From an uncultured Flavobacteriaceae bacterium (lineage in GTDB: Bacteria; Bacteroidota; Bacteroidia; Flavobacteriales; Flavobacteriaceae), in contig CALGUD010000023.1 of NCBI GenBank assembly GCA_937901915.1, forward strand, positions 1 to 37,485: a DNA stretch of 37,485 bases, read 5' to 3'. How positions within the stretch are numbered: the stretch's first letter is position 1; each line of letters begins with the position of its first letter. The notes under the pieces are model-generated. The model was given only the letters and a program-made list of their open reading frames with translations, did not search any database and had not been told where the DNA came from. A program made the position numbers and the translations under genes. Of this stretch, positions 30,256-37,485 are shown in pieces.

Positions 30256-31701
30256 ATGGCTTATACTGAAGAGGAATTAAAAAAAGAACTGGAAACCAAA
30301 GAATACGAATACGGATTTTATACCGATATAGAATCTGATACGTTTCCCATTGGTTTAAATGAAGATATTGTACGGGCTATTTCAAAAAAGAAAGACGAAC
30401 CGGAATGGATGACCGAATGGCGACTGGAAGCCTACAGGGCCTGGGAGCAAATGGTTGAACCGGAATGGGCGAATGTAAAGTATATAAAACCTGATTTTCA
30501 GGCAATTTCTTATTATTCTGCCCCACGAAAAAAACCCAAATATGAAAGCCTGGACGAAGTAGATCCGGATTTATTGGAAACATTCAAAAAATTGGGCATT
30601 TCCCTGGAAGAGCAAAAAAAACTGGCAGGCGTTGCCGTTGATATAGTGATGGACTCTGTTTCAGTAGCTACAACTTTCAAAAAGACCCTGGGAGAAAAAG
30701 GTATTATTTTCTGCCCGATCTCTGATGCAATTAAAGAGCACCCTGAATTAGTGAAAAAATATTTAGGTACCGTGGTACCGCAACGTGATAATTTTTATGC
30801 CGCATTAAATTCTGCCGTATTCTCAGATGGTTCTTTCTGTTACATCCCTAAAGGTGTACGTTGTCCTATGGAATTGTCTACATATTTCAGGATTAACCAG
30901 GCAGGTACCGGGCAATTTGAAAGAACATTGGTTATAGCCGATGAGGATAGTTATGTAAGCTACCTTGAAGGCTGTACCGCACCTTCGCGTGATGAAAATC
31001 AATTGCACGCCGCTGTGGTAGAACTCGTAGCTTTGGATGGTGCTGAAATAAAATATTCTACCGTACAAAACTGGTTCCCGGGCAATAAGGAAGGTAAAGG
31101 TGGGGTTTTTAACTTTGTTACAAAACGCGGACTCTGCGAAAAGAATGCTAAAATAAGCTGGACGCAGGTAGAAACAGGTTCTGCTATTACCTGGAAATAT
31201 CCTTCCTGTGTATTAAAAGGGGATAATTCAGTAGGTGAATTTTATTCTATCGCTGTTACCAATAATTTTCAACAGGCCGATACGGGTACAAAAATGATCC
31301 ATTTAGGCAAAAACACCCGAAGTACTATTATTTCTAAAGGTATTTCGGCCGGAAAGTCTCAAAATAGCTATCGTGGATTGGTACAGGTGAGCAGCAGGGC
31401 AGAAAATGCCCGTAATTTTTCACAATGTGATTCTTTGCTTATGGGCAACGAGTGTGGTGCTCATACATTTCCATACATAGAGGTAAAAAACAAAACAGCC
31501 CAGATAGAACATGAGGCTACCACCAGTAAAATTGGTGAAGACCAGATATTTTATTGCAATCAAAGGGGAATAGATACTGAAAAAGCCATTGCTTTAATTG
31601 TGAACGGATTCAGCAAGGAAGTATTGAATAAACTTCCTATGGAATTTGCCGTTGAAGCCCAAAAGTTATTAGAAATATCTTTAGAGGGGTCTGTAGGTTA
31701 A
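30256..31701 (+). CDS. sufB: Fe-S cluster assembly protein SufB
   Basis: A 481-aa subunit of the SufBC2D scaffold on which [4Fe-4S] clusters are built. Family hallmarks include GVAVDIVMDSVSVATTFKKT, VPQRDNFYAALNSAVFSDG, FCYIPKGVRCPMELSTYFRI, the YLEGCTAPSRDENQLHAA block, the WFPGNKEGKGGVFNFVTKRG stretch and the C-terminal QCDSLLMGNECGAHTFPYIE, EHEATTSKIGEDQIFYCNQR. The C-terminal Cys in MGNECGAHT is near the SufB-SufD interface where clusters form. Full length. The next gene, sufC, is 161 bases away, unusually far for this operon, because of an AT-rich spacer with inverted repeats. Confidence 0.97.
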   Translation: MAYTEEELKKELETKEYEYGFYTDIESDTFPIGLNEDIVRAISKKKDEPEWMTEWRLEAYRAWEQMVEPEWANVKYIKPDFQAISYYSAPRKKPKYESLDEVDPDLLETFKKLGISLEEQKKLAGVAVDIVMDSVSVATTFKKTLGEKGIIFCPISDAIKEHPELVKKYLGTVVPQRDNFYAALNSAVFSDGSFCYIPKGVRCPMELSTYFRINQAGTGQFERTLVIADEDSYVSYLEGCTAPSRDENQLHAAVVELVALDGAEIKYSTVQNWFPGNKEGKGGVFNFVTKRGLCEKNAKISWTQVETGSAITWKYPSCVLKGDNSVGEFYSIAVTNNFQQADTGTKMIHLGKNTRSTIISKGISAGKSQNSYRGLVQVSSRAENARNFSQCDSLLMGNECGAHTFPYIEVKNKTAQIEHEATTSKIGEDQIFYCNQRGIDTEKAIALIVNGFSKEVLNKLPMEFAVEAQKLLEISLEGSVG

Positions 31702-31862
31702 AGATTGAAGATTAATGGCTACCATACATTGAGTTAAGTAAGTCTCTTTCGAGTTTTATTAAATATTTACAGAAAACGAATAGCAAAGGAAATAAATTTA
31801 TATGATTGAAATATTTAATCTTAAATTTTCAATCTTCAATTTTAAATAAATACAAGATTTAA
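31702..31862. repeat. 161-base sufB-sufC spacer with inverted ends, possible decayed insert
   Basis: Starts immediately after the sufB stop with GATTGAAGATTAA (31703-31715) and ends near sufC with AATCTTCAAT (31831-31840), the inverted copy of ATTGAAGATT (31704-31713). The interior is AT-rich and has no reading frame. The arrangement (inverted repeats right behind a stop codon, inside an operon) recalls the four-helix-bundle element after sdhA, though the repeat sequence differs. It may be a remnant that has lost its gene. Confidence 0.4.
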
Positions 31863-32615
31863 ATGTTAAAAATCAATAATTTACATGCCAGCGTAGAAGG
31901 CAAAGGAATTTTAAAAGGCATTAACCTGGAGGTGAAACCCGGAGAAGTACATGCTATTATGGGCCCTAATGGTTCCGGTAAGAGTACTTTGGCAGCAGTG
32001 ATCGCCGGTAATGAAGATTTTGAAGTTACTGAAGGTTCCGTTTCTTTTAATAATGAAGATATTAGCGAGCTTGCACCTGAAGAACGTGCACATAAAGGTA
32101 TCTTTATGTCCTTTCAATACCCTACTGAAATTCCAGGTGTAACCGTGACCAATTTTATGAAAACGGCAATTAATGAAACAAGGAAAGCACAAGGGTTGGA
32201 AGAAATGCCGGCAAATGAAATGCTGAAGAAAATACGTGAAAAATCAGAAATGCTTGAAATTGACAGAAAATTTCTTTCCCGTTCACTCAATGAAGGTTTT
32301 TCAGGAGGCGAGAAAAAGCGTAATGAAATTTTTCAGATGGCTATGTTAGAACCAAAACTTGCAATTCTGGATGAAACCGATTCAGGTTTGGATATTGATG
32401 CCCTCCGTATTGTTGCCGACGGTGTAAACAGGCTTAAAAGTAAAGATAATGCAACTATAGTAATTACCCATTATCAGCGATTACTGGATTATATAGTTCC
32501 GGATTATGTACATGTTTTGTTTGATGGTAAAATAGTGAAGTCCGGAGGTAAAGACCTGGCTCATGAACTTGAAGAAAAAGGGTACGACTGGATTAAACAG
32601 GAAATGGCTGTATAG
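31863..32615 (+). CDS. sufC: SufC ATPase of the Suf scaffold
   Basis: A 250-aa ABC-type ATPase that drives the SufBCD complex. Walker A is GPNGSGKS (34-41), the Q-loop lies in MSFQYPTEIPGV, the signature is the SufC-specific FSGGEKKRNEIFQMAMLEP, Walker B is LAILDETDSGLD and the switch histidine is in TIVITHYQRLL. FSGGEKKRNE separates SufC from ordinary transporters. It is soluble with no membrane partner. sufD follows after 54 bases holding a perfect 10-bp hairpin. Confidence 0.97.
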   Translation: MLKINNLHASVEGKGILKGINLEVKPGEVHAIMGPNGSGKSTLAAVIAGNEDFEVTEGSVSFNNEDISELAPEERAHKGIFMSFQYPTEIPGVTVTNFMKTAINETRKAQGLEEMPANEMLKKIREKSEMLEIDRKFLSRSLNEGFSGGEKKRNEIFQMAMLEPKLAILDETDSGLDIDALRIVADGVNRLKSKDNATIVITHYQRLLDYIVPDYVHVLFDGKIVKSGGKDLAHELEEKGYDWIKQEMAV

Positions 32616-32624
32616 TTTAATATA

Positions 32625-32655
32625 ATACCTGACAATCTTAAACTCTGTCAGGTAT
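32625..32655 (+). promoter_or_regulatory. Intercistronic hairpin between sufC and sufD
   Basis: ATACCTGACA (32625-32634) pairs perfectly with TGTCAGGTAT (32646-32655) around an 11-base loop. There is no T-run behind it, so it is unlikely to be a full terminator; it could stabilise or process the suf mRNA or tune the sufC:sufD ratio. Confidence 0.5.
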
Positions 32656-32669
32656 GAAGAAAATAAAAA

Positions 32670-33986
32670 ATGGATCTAAAAGATAAATTAATATCATCAT
32701 TCATGGCTTTTGAAGGACAGGTGGACCTGGATTCCCCTGTACACGATATTCGTTCTGAAGCCATTAAAGTATTTGAACAAAAAGGCTTTCCTTCTAAAAA
32801 AGATGAGGCCTGGAAATATACTTCATTAAACGCCTTGCTTAAAAATGATTATAGTGTATTTCCTAAAAAAGAAGTTGCATTAGAATTTAATGAGGTTAAA
32901 AAGTACTTTATTCATGATATAGATGCTTATAAAATTATATTTATAGATGGCATTTATACCTCATACCTATCCGAAACATCTCACGACGGATTGGATGTAT
33001 GTTTAATGAGCGCGGCGTTAACCAAACCTAAATACAGGATTGTTATTGATAACTATTTCAATAAAATAGCCCATAAAGATGATAGTCTCACTTCATTAAA
33101 CACCGCTTTTTCAAAAGAGGGAGCATTTATAAATATTCCTAAGGGAAAAGTAGTAGATAAACCTATTCAAATCATTCATTTTTCAACAGGAACAGAAGCC
33201 GCTCTGATGCTTCAGCCTCGGAACTTAATTGTAGTTGGCGAAAATGCACATGTACAGATTATAGAGCGTCATCAAAGTTTAACTTCAAATCCTATTCTAA
33301 CGAATTCTGTTACCGAAATTTTTGCTAATAAAAATGCCATTGTTGATTATTACAAAATTCAGAATGACAATCAAACAGCTTCGTTAATAGACAATACATA
33401 CATTTCACAAAAAAAGAACAGTCACGCAGCCGTGCATACTTTTACTTTTGGCGGAAACCTTGTGAGAAATAATCTTAATTTCTACCACCAGGATGAGCGT
33501 ATTGAGTCTACCTTAAAAGGCATTACTATTATTGGAAGTAATCAGCATGTAGACCACAATACCTTAGTACATCATGCACAACCTAATTGTGAGAGCCACC
33601 AGGATTATAAAGGCATTTTTGCCGACAAGAGTACTGGTGTTTTTAACGGGAAAATCATTGTTGATAAAATAGCCCAAAAAACAAATGCGTTTCAGCAAAA
33701 CAATAACATTCTTATAGATGATAAAGCCTCTATAAACAGTAAACCTCAGCTTGAAATTTTTGCAGATGATGTAAAATGTTCTCATGGCTGTACAATCGGA
33801 CAACTGGATGAAGAAGCCTTGTTCTATTTACGTTCAAGGGGAATCCCAGCCAGGGAAGCAAAAGCTTTACTTATGTATGGGTTTGCCAATAATGTACTTG
33901 AAAGTGTAAAAATTCCTGAAGTAAAAGCCCGGATTACTAAGCAAATTGCTATGAAATTAGGTGTAAACCTCGGGTTTAATTTGTAA
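32670..33986 (+). CDS. sufD: Fe-S cluster assembly protein SufD
   Basis: A 438-aa SufB paralogue and partner in the SufBC2D complex. The N-terminal helical part contains PSKKDEAWKYTSLNALLK, and the beta-helix core is seen in GAFINIPKGKVVDKPIQIIH, LIVVGENAHVQIIERHQSL, the HQDERIESTLKGITIIGSNQ stretch and HHAQPNCESHQDYKGIFADK. The C-terminal part reads FADDVKCSHGCTIGQLDEEA, LFYLRSRGIPAREAKALLMY, as in all SufD proteins; its CSHG histidine is at the cluster site. It follows sufC with a hairpin in the spacer, and ends 49 bases before a lipoprotein gene that separates it from sufS. Confidence 0.96.
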   Translation: MDLKDKLISSFMAFEGQVDLDSPVHDIRSEAIKVFEQKGFPSKKDEAWKYTSLNALLKNDYSVFPKKEVALEFNEVKKYFIHDIDAYKIIFIDGIYTSYLSETSHDGLDVCLMSAALTKPKYRIVIDNYFNKIAHKDDSLTSLNTAFSKEGAFINIPKGKVVDKPIQIIHFSTGTEAALMLQPRNLIVVGENAHVQIIERHQSLTSNPILTNSVTEIFANKNAIVDYYKIQNDNQTASLIDNTYISQKKNSHAAVHTFTFGGNLVRNNLNFYHQDERIESTLKGITIIGSNQHVDHNTLVHHAQPNCESHQDYKGIFADKSTGVFNGKIIVDKIAQKTNAFQQNNNILIDDKASINSKPQLEIFADDVKCSHGCTIGQLDEEALFYLRSRGIPAREAKALLMYGFANNVLESVKIPEVKARITKQIAMKLGVNLGFNL

Positions 33987-34035
33987 AAATTAAACTCATT
34001 ATATGTTTTAATACAAGGATAGATAATAGAATTAA

Positions 34036-35568
34036 ATGATTATGAAATACAAATACCTCTTTAGTCTGATTATAATTTTTTCAATATTTACTTCCTGCAA
34101 ATCAGACGATCCTACTCCAATTGAAGAGGAAACCTATTTCATATCTTTCTCGGATTCCAAGGGTGACATTCTTTCTTCACGAATGAACCTTTTAAATGGT
34201 CAGAAAATTTTTCCTACTATTGAGACACATACAACTTCAAATGTCTATGATTCTGGATCAATTGAAATAAAAAATATTTCAAACAATAATGTATCAATAT
34301 ATTTAACCAAACATAATTCAATAATAATTAAAACAAATGAATTGACAAATCAAACGGTTTTATTTGATATTTACTTTAAACAAAAATTTCTTACAAATGT
34401 AAGTGTTACATTAAAAAGTCTTTATAAACTCTCCAAAGATGGTATGGGTCTTCCAAATGATTTTGTATTAAGTTTTGAAGAAGATTATATTTTACCTAAA
34501 GAACTAAAAATAGTAAAAATTGACAATTCCGAAATACAAGAGTTTGATTACCAAGGTGTATCCTTTTTAAGTACTGAGTTAAATGAAGAACAATCAAATT
34601 ACAAAACCTATAGTGGAGGTCAAAATTTTAAAGTTGTTTTTTACAATTCTGAGGAGTTAGGTAATGAGTTTGCCACAAGTCTTTATTATCGATCGGAAGA
34701 AACTAATTACATTGGCACATACATAGGAGATATAAAAGTTAAAACTAATCAGACACTAACAGAAAGTTCTTGTAAAATTGTTGTTGAAAAAGAGACTAAA
34801 AGAAGATTATCAAATGATGCCCAATCTGGAATTACACAAGTATTCTACATTAATAATGAAAAACTAGTTGGTCTGGATATTTTGACTAATATTTCTTCAG
34901 AAAAAGATAATATTATATATAAAACTGATAATCTAATCGAAGTATATGATCCCAATTTTGATTTAAAATACAGTTTTTATTATAATGATGAAGGAAAAAT
35001 AGAACAAATTACACACTTCGAGAATTACAAAAAAACGTTTTACTACGATGATTTATCAAATTTAATTGGTGAATCAATCTATAAAACCAAGGATCAAGGT
35101 TCTTTTGTGATTACCGATAGCATTGCGTACTCAGATTTTGGAAATAATCTACCCGCTAAAATTATTGAGTATAGTTATGAACCTAATTCAACGAAGACAA
35201 GTCCTCTTTTTTACAAAGTAGAATATGATATTGCTGGCAATATCATAAAAAAAGAAATATCTCATGATGATATTACCTTTTATCCACGATATGAAGCAAC
35301 TTATGATGATGAAAAGATACTAAAACATTTTTCACTTGAGACTGGTGAAATAATGGTTGAAAAATATTTGTTATTATCAGAGTATTACTTTCCAATTAAA
35401 GACCTAGGTTATTCAGTCTCTATGACTAAAACTTTGCAAGAATTAAAAAGAGATGTAAATAATAATATTCTTATACTGGATTATAGAGTAGAATTTTCTG
35501 ATAATGGTGAATATGAATATCTTTACGAATACACGTATACTAATGAAGATTGTAATACCCGTAAATGA
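34036..35568 (+). CDS. Hypothetical 510-aa lipoprotein interrupting the suf locus
   Basis: Begins MIMKYKYLFSLIIIFSIFTS followed by Cys21 and KSDDPTPIEEE, a lipoprotein signal with an acidic tail suited to surface export. An in-frame Met three codons in is an alternative start. Residues 40-250 look beta-rich; the second half (about 305-490) contains many Tyr-Asp patterns (YYNDEGKIEQITHFENY, TFYYDDLSNLIGES, KVEYDIAGNIIKKEI) like the YD-repeats of RHS-type or antigen-like surface proteins, though degenerate. I do not recognise a family. Its codons are visibly richer in A and T than those of the surrounding suf genes, and it sits between sufD and sufS, which normally adjoin. This suggests a recently gained gene. 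It would be read through from the suf promoter. Confidence 0.75.
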   Translation: MIMKYKYLFSLIIIFSIFTSCKSDDPTPIEEETYFISFSDSKGDILSSRMNLLNGQKIFPTIETHTTSNVYDSGSIEIKNISNNNVSIYLTKHNSIIIKTNELTNQTVLFDIYFKQKFLTNVSVTLKSLYKLSKDGMGLPNDFVLSFEEDYILPKELKIVKIDNSEIQEFDYQGVSFLSTELNEEQSNYKTYSGGQNFKVVFYNSEELGNEFATSLYYRSEETNYIGTYIGDIKVKTNQTLTESSCKIVVEKETKRRLSNDAQSGITQVFYINNEKLVGLDILTNISSEKDNIIYKTDNLIEVYDPNFDLKYSFYYNDEGKIEQITHFENYKKTFYYDDLSNLIGESIYKTKDQGSFVITDSIAYSDFGNNLPAKIIEYSYEPNSTKTSPLFYKVEYDIAGNIIKKEISHDDITFYPRYEATYDDEKILKHFSLETGEIMVEKYLLLSEYYFPIKDLGYSVSMTKTLQELKRDVNNNILILDYRVEFSDNGEYEYLYEYTYTNEDCNTRK

Positions 35569-35690
35569 CTTTGATTATAATAAACTGTTGAGTCGTTTAA
35601 TCGGTTGTAGGTAATTTTATGAGTCTTTTTCAAAAAATTTGGAGTTTGGAGGTTTGGTTCCAAAAAAATCGTGCCTTCGTAAACCGCAAT

Positions 35691-35945
35691 TCATCGAACT
35701 TCCGACACCCGGCCTCCTTCAACAACATCAATAATTCCATCTTTGGTACAGAACATATAACATTCTGCATTTAGCCAAAATTGTGCGTCATAACGCTCTT
35801 CGGAAGCTTTTGCAAGAGTTGTTACGTACTCAGCCCATGACCCGATATGATATTGGAGCTTTGGTAAATTTATAGTAGCTAAAACAGAAAATCCGGTTAT
35901 GAGTAATAACAGAATGCAGAAGAGGGTTATTTTAAAAATTTTCAT
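35691..35945 (-). CDS. Hypothetical small membrane-anchored protein, 84 aa
   Basis: An 84-residue protein on the opposite strand to the suf genes. A hydrophobic N-terminus (KITLFCILLLLITGFSVLAT) forms a membrane anchor or uncleaved signal. A short exported domain with two cysteines (LNAECYMFCTKDGI) ends the protein. I know no family. It is divergent from sufS (93 bases between starts) and follows the AT-rich lipoprotein gene tail-to-tail with a 122-base gap, in which I see nothing. Because no homologue is recalled, whether it is expressed is uncertain; the well-formed signal sequence supports a real gene. Confidence 0.6.
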   Translation of the reverse strand: MKIFKITLFCILLLLITGFSVLATINLPKLQYHIGSWAEYVTTLAKASEERYDAQFWLNAECYMFCTKDGIIDVVEGGRVSEVR

Positions 35946-36005
35946 GAGTGATCCCTTTATAACAAAATCGTTCTAACATAACAAAATATAACGCTAAATA
36001 GTTAG

Positions 36006-36013
36006 TACTTTTG
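36006..36013 (+). promoter_or_regulatory. -7 box of a sufS promoter
   Basis: TACTTTTG fits TAnnTTTG and ends 25 bases before the sufS ATG at 36039. No TTTG is seen at -33. A promoter here makes sense because sufS is separated from sufD by two unrelated genes. Confidence 0.5.
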
Positions 36014-36038
36014 TACCTGTAAATTATATACAAAGATC

Positions 36039-37253
36039 ATGCTAGACGTACAGAAAATACGTAAAAATTTCCCGATCCTCAATAGAAAAGTAAACGGATA
36101 CCCTTTGGTATACCTGGACAATGCAGCTACTTCACAGACTCCGCAGGTAGTAATAGATGCAATTGTAGATTACTATTCTAATTATAATGCCAATATTCAC
36201 CGAGGTGTTCATGCACTTTCACAGGAAGCTACGGATATTTATGAACAGGCACGGCAAAAAATCCGCAAGCATTTTAATGCAAAGCATGCTTTTGAAATTA
36301 TATTCACTTCGGGCACCACACATGGAATAAACCTTATTGCCAACGGTTTTACATCCGTATTAAAAAAAGGTGATGAAATTATTGTGTCTGCTTTAGAGCA
36401 TCATTCCAACATTGTACCATGGCAAATGCTATGTGAACGTACCGGAGCGGTTTTACGCGTAATTCCCATGAACGAAGATGGTGAATTAATCATGAAGGAA
36501 TACGACAATTTATTATCCGGTAAAACCAAACTTGTTTTTTGTAATCATATTTCCAATGCCTTAGGGACCATAAACCCTATTGAAGAGATCATTAAAAAGG
36601 CGCATGCCGTAGGTGCTGCTGTATTAATTGACGGCGCACAGGCTTCACCGCATGTAAAACCCGATGTACAGGCGCTGGATGTGGATTTTTACGTAGCATC
36701 AGCCCATAAAATGTGTGGCCCTACAGGTGTAGGTATGTTGTATGGCAAAGAAGAATGGTTAAGAAAACTTCCTCCTTACCAGGGCGGTGGTGAAATGATT
36801 GCTGAAGTTACTTTTGAAAAAACTACTTATGCCGACCTTCCGCATAAATTTGAAGCAGGAACTCCTAACATTTGCGGAGGTATCGCTTTTGGAGCAGCGA
36901 TTGATTACCTCAATACTATCGGATTCAAAAATATTGAAGCCTATGAGCATGAACTGTTAGAGTATGCTACCAAAAAGCTTCTACAAATTGAAGGCTTAAA
37001 AATTTATGGTGTCTCCAAACAGAAAACATCAGTGATATCTTTTAATATCAAAGGTATTCACCCTTATGACATCGGGAGCATACTAGACAAATTGGGCATT
37101 GCTGTACGAACAGGCCACCACTGTGCACAACCCATTATGGATTACTACAAAATACCGGGAACTGTAAGGGCTAGTTTTTCTTTTTACAATACAAAAGAAG
37201 AGGTTGACAAACTGGTGGAAGCTGTTAAGAAAGCGAAAACTATGTTATCTTAA
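36039..37253 (+). CDS. sufS: Cysteine desulfurase SufS
   Basis: A 404-aa PLP enzyme that takes sulfur from cysteine to supply the Suf scaffold. The N-terminal segment FPILNRKVNGYPLVYLDNAA is the SufS opening. PLP binding is by the HHSN block (121-124), Asp198 and the Lys224 Schiff base in ASAHKMCGPTG. The active-site cysteine is Cys362 in RTGHHCAQPIMDYY, in the short-loop form typical of group II (SufS) desulfurases rather than IscS. Full length. It lies downstream of the interrupted suf genes with its own -7 box. sufE, which usually accompanies it in Bacteroidota, is not seen before the window ends. Confidence 0.97.
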   Translation: MLDVQKIRKNFPILNRKVNGYPLVYLDNAATSQTPQVVIDAIVDYYSNYNANIHRGVHALSQEATDIYEQARQKIRKHFNAKHAFEIIFTSGTTHGINLIANGFTSVLKKGDEIIVSALEHHSNIVPWQMLCERTGAVLRVIPMNEDGELIMKEYDNLLSGKTKLVFCNHISNALGTINPIEEIIKKAHAVGAAVLIDGAQASPHVKPDVQALDVDFYVASAHKMCGPTGVGMLYGKEEWLRKLPPYQGGGEMIAEVTFEKTTYADLPHKFEAGTPNICGGIAFGAAIDYLNTIGFKNIEAYEHELLEYATKKLLQIEGLKIYGVSKQKTSVISFNIKGIHPYDIGSILDKLGIAVRTGHHCAQPIMDYYKIPGTVRASFSFYNTKEEVDKLVEAVKKAKTMLS

Positions 37254-37349
37254 AGTCATCTATTTCTTTCATAATTTATAATTAACATCATGTTTTAAAG
37301 TATAATAATTTATACCTTATACCTGCTAATTTATTTAAACAATAATATT

Positions 37350-37485
37350 ATGAAAAAAATAACCTTACTTATTTCATTTTCAATTCTTTTCAATTTGGTA
37401 GGATTTGCCCAAAAGGACAAGCAAGTTCCATTGATTATGTTTTCCGATGACACCGTAAGTTTATACGAATTTGAAAAAGTCTACC
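37350..37485 (+). CDS. Likely periplasmic peptidyl-prolyl isomerase (SurA/parvulin type), 3' end cut by window
   Basis: Only the first 45 codons are seen. A signal peptide (MKKITLLISFSILFNLVGFA) is followed by QKDKQVPLIMFSDDTVSLYE and FEKVY. The pattern of a short beta-strand then S-x-x-E-F-x-(R/K)-V-Y is how SurA-like foldases of Bacteroidota begin after their signal (a usual form ends EFxRVYNKN). The assignment is tentative because the isomerase domain is outside the window. It begins 96 bases after sufS; that spacer shows nothing but AT-rich sequence. Confidence 0.55.
   Translation, partial: MKKITLLISFSILFNLVGFAQKDKQVPLIMFSDDTVSLYEFEKVY

Overview
This window looks like a chromosomal stretch from a marine-type Bacteroidota (family Flavobacteriaceae most likely). 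The evidence is AT-rich DNA, promoters of the TTTG-N19/20-TAnnTTTG type instead of -35/-10 boxes, almost no Shine-Dalgarno sequences, the fused single-subunit SdhC of type-B succinate dehydrogenase, an HU/SPOR protein, acid-rich surface-type lipoproteins (Cys followed by Asp/Glu), LVIVD beta-propeller proteins and a SufBCD-SufS locus.

Layout. (1) 1-5921, accessory: a predicted restriction-modification-like defence island on the + strand. It starts inside a Vsr-type nuclease gene (cut by the window edge), continues with an 86-aa unknown protein and a C5 cytosine methyltransferase, then a new promoter and a second unit of four genes: a 75-aa protein, a 621-aa GHKL (paraMORC/MutL-like) ATPase, a 274-aa unknown protein and a 245-aa protein that reminds me of DUF6339. 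The island ends at a broken XRE-type regulator fragment on the - strand (5963-6058). (2) 6152-9791: core genes for an HU/SPOR membrane protein, DprA and an NtrY-like histidine kinase. (3) 9896-12837 (-): hemH, a MATE exporter and hemJ, a tight heme operon. (4) 12993-16918 (-): sdhCAB, interrupted between sdhA and sdhB by a four-helix-bundle (23S rRNA IVS-type) gene bounded by TTAACAGTTAA palindromes. (5) 17144-19812 (-): a secreted protein with five tandem ~47-aa repeats and a GAF-AraC regulator. (6) 19813-20371: a decayed gap holding the 3' end of a sensor kinase and another small coding remnant. (7) 20372-25105: M24 aminopeptidase, alpha/beta hydrolase, a small Cys-pair protein, ThiL, and a TPM-domain membrane protein. 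(8) 25174-29623: a four-gene lipoprotein operon, two beta-propeller proteins followed by an MbnP-like protein and a diheme MauG/MbnH-like peroxidase. (9) 29769-37253: the iron-sulfur assembly locus (A-type carrier, sufB, sufC, sufD, sufS), interrupted by an AT-rich lipoprotein gene and an antisense small membrane protein gene. (10) 37350-end: the start of a SurA/parvulin-like periplasmic foldase.

The strongest candidate for an under-described system is the 5' defence island. The methyltransferase would mark self DNA, the Vsr-fold protein would be a nuclease, and the GHKL ATPase with its two undescribed partners would sense or remodel target DNA. The general association of MORC-like GHKL ATPases with restriction-modification genes is known from comparative genomics, but the 274-aa and 245-aa partners have no function I can name. 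Second in interest are the MbnP/MbnH-like lipoprotein operon and the IVS-type insertion inside sdhCAB. I saw no tRNA, rRNA, CRISPR array or complete insertion sequence. All family assignments come from reading motifs; no database was searched.
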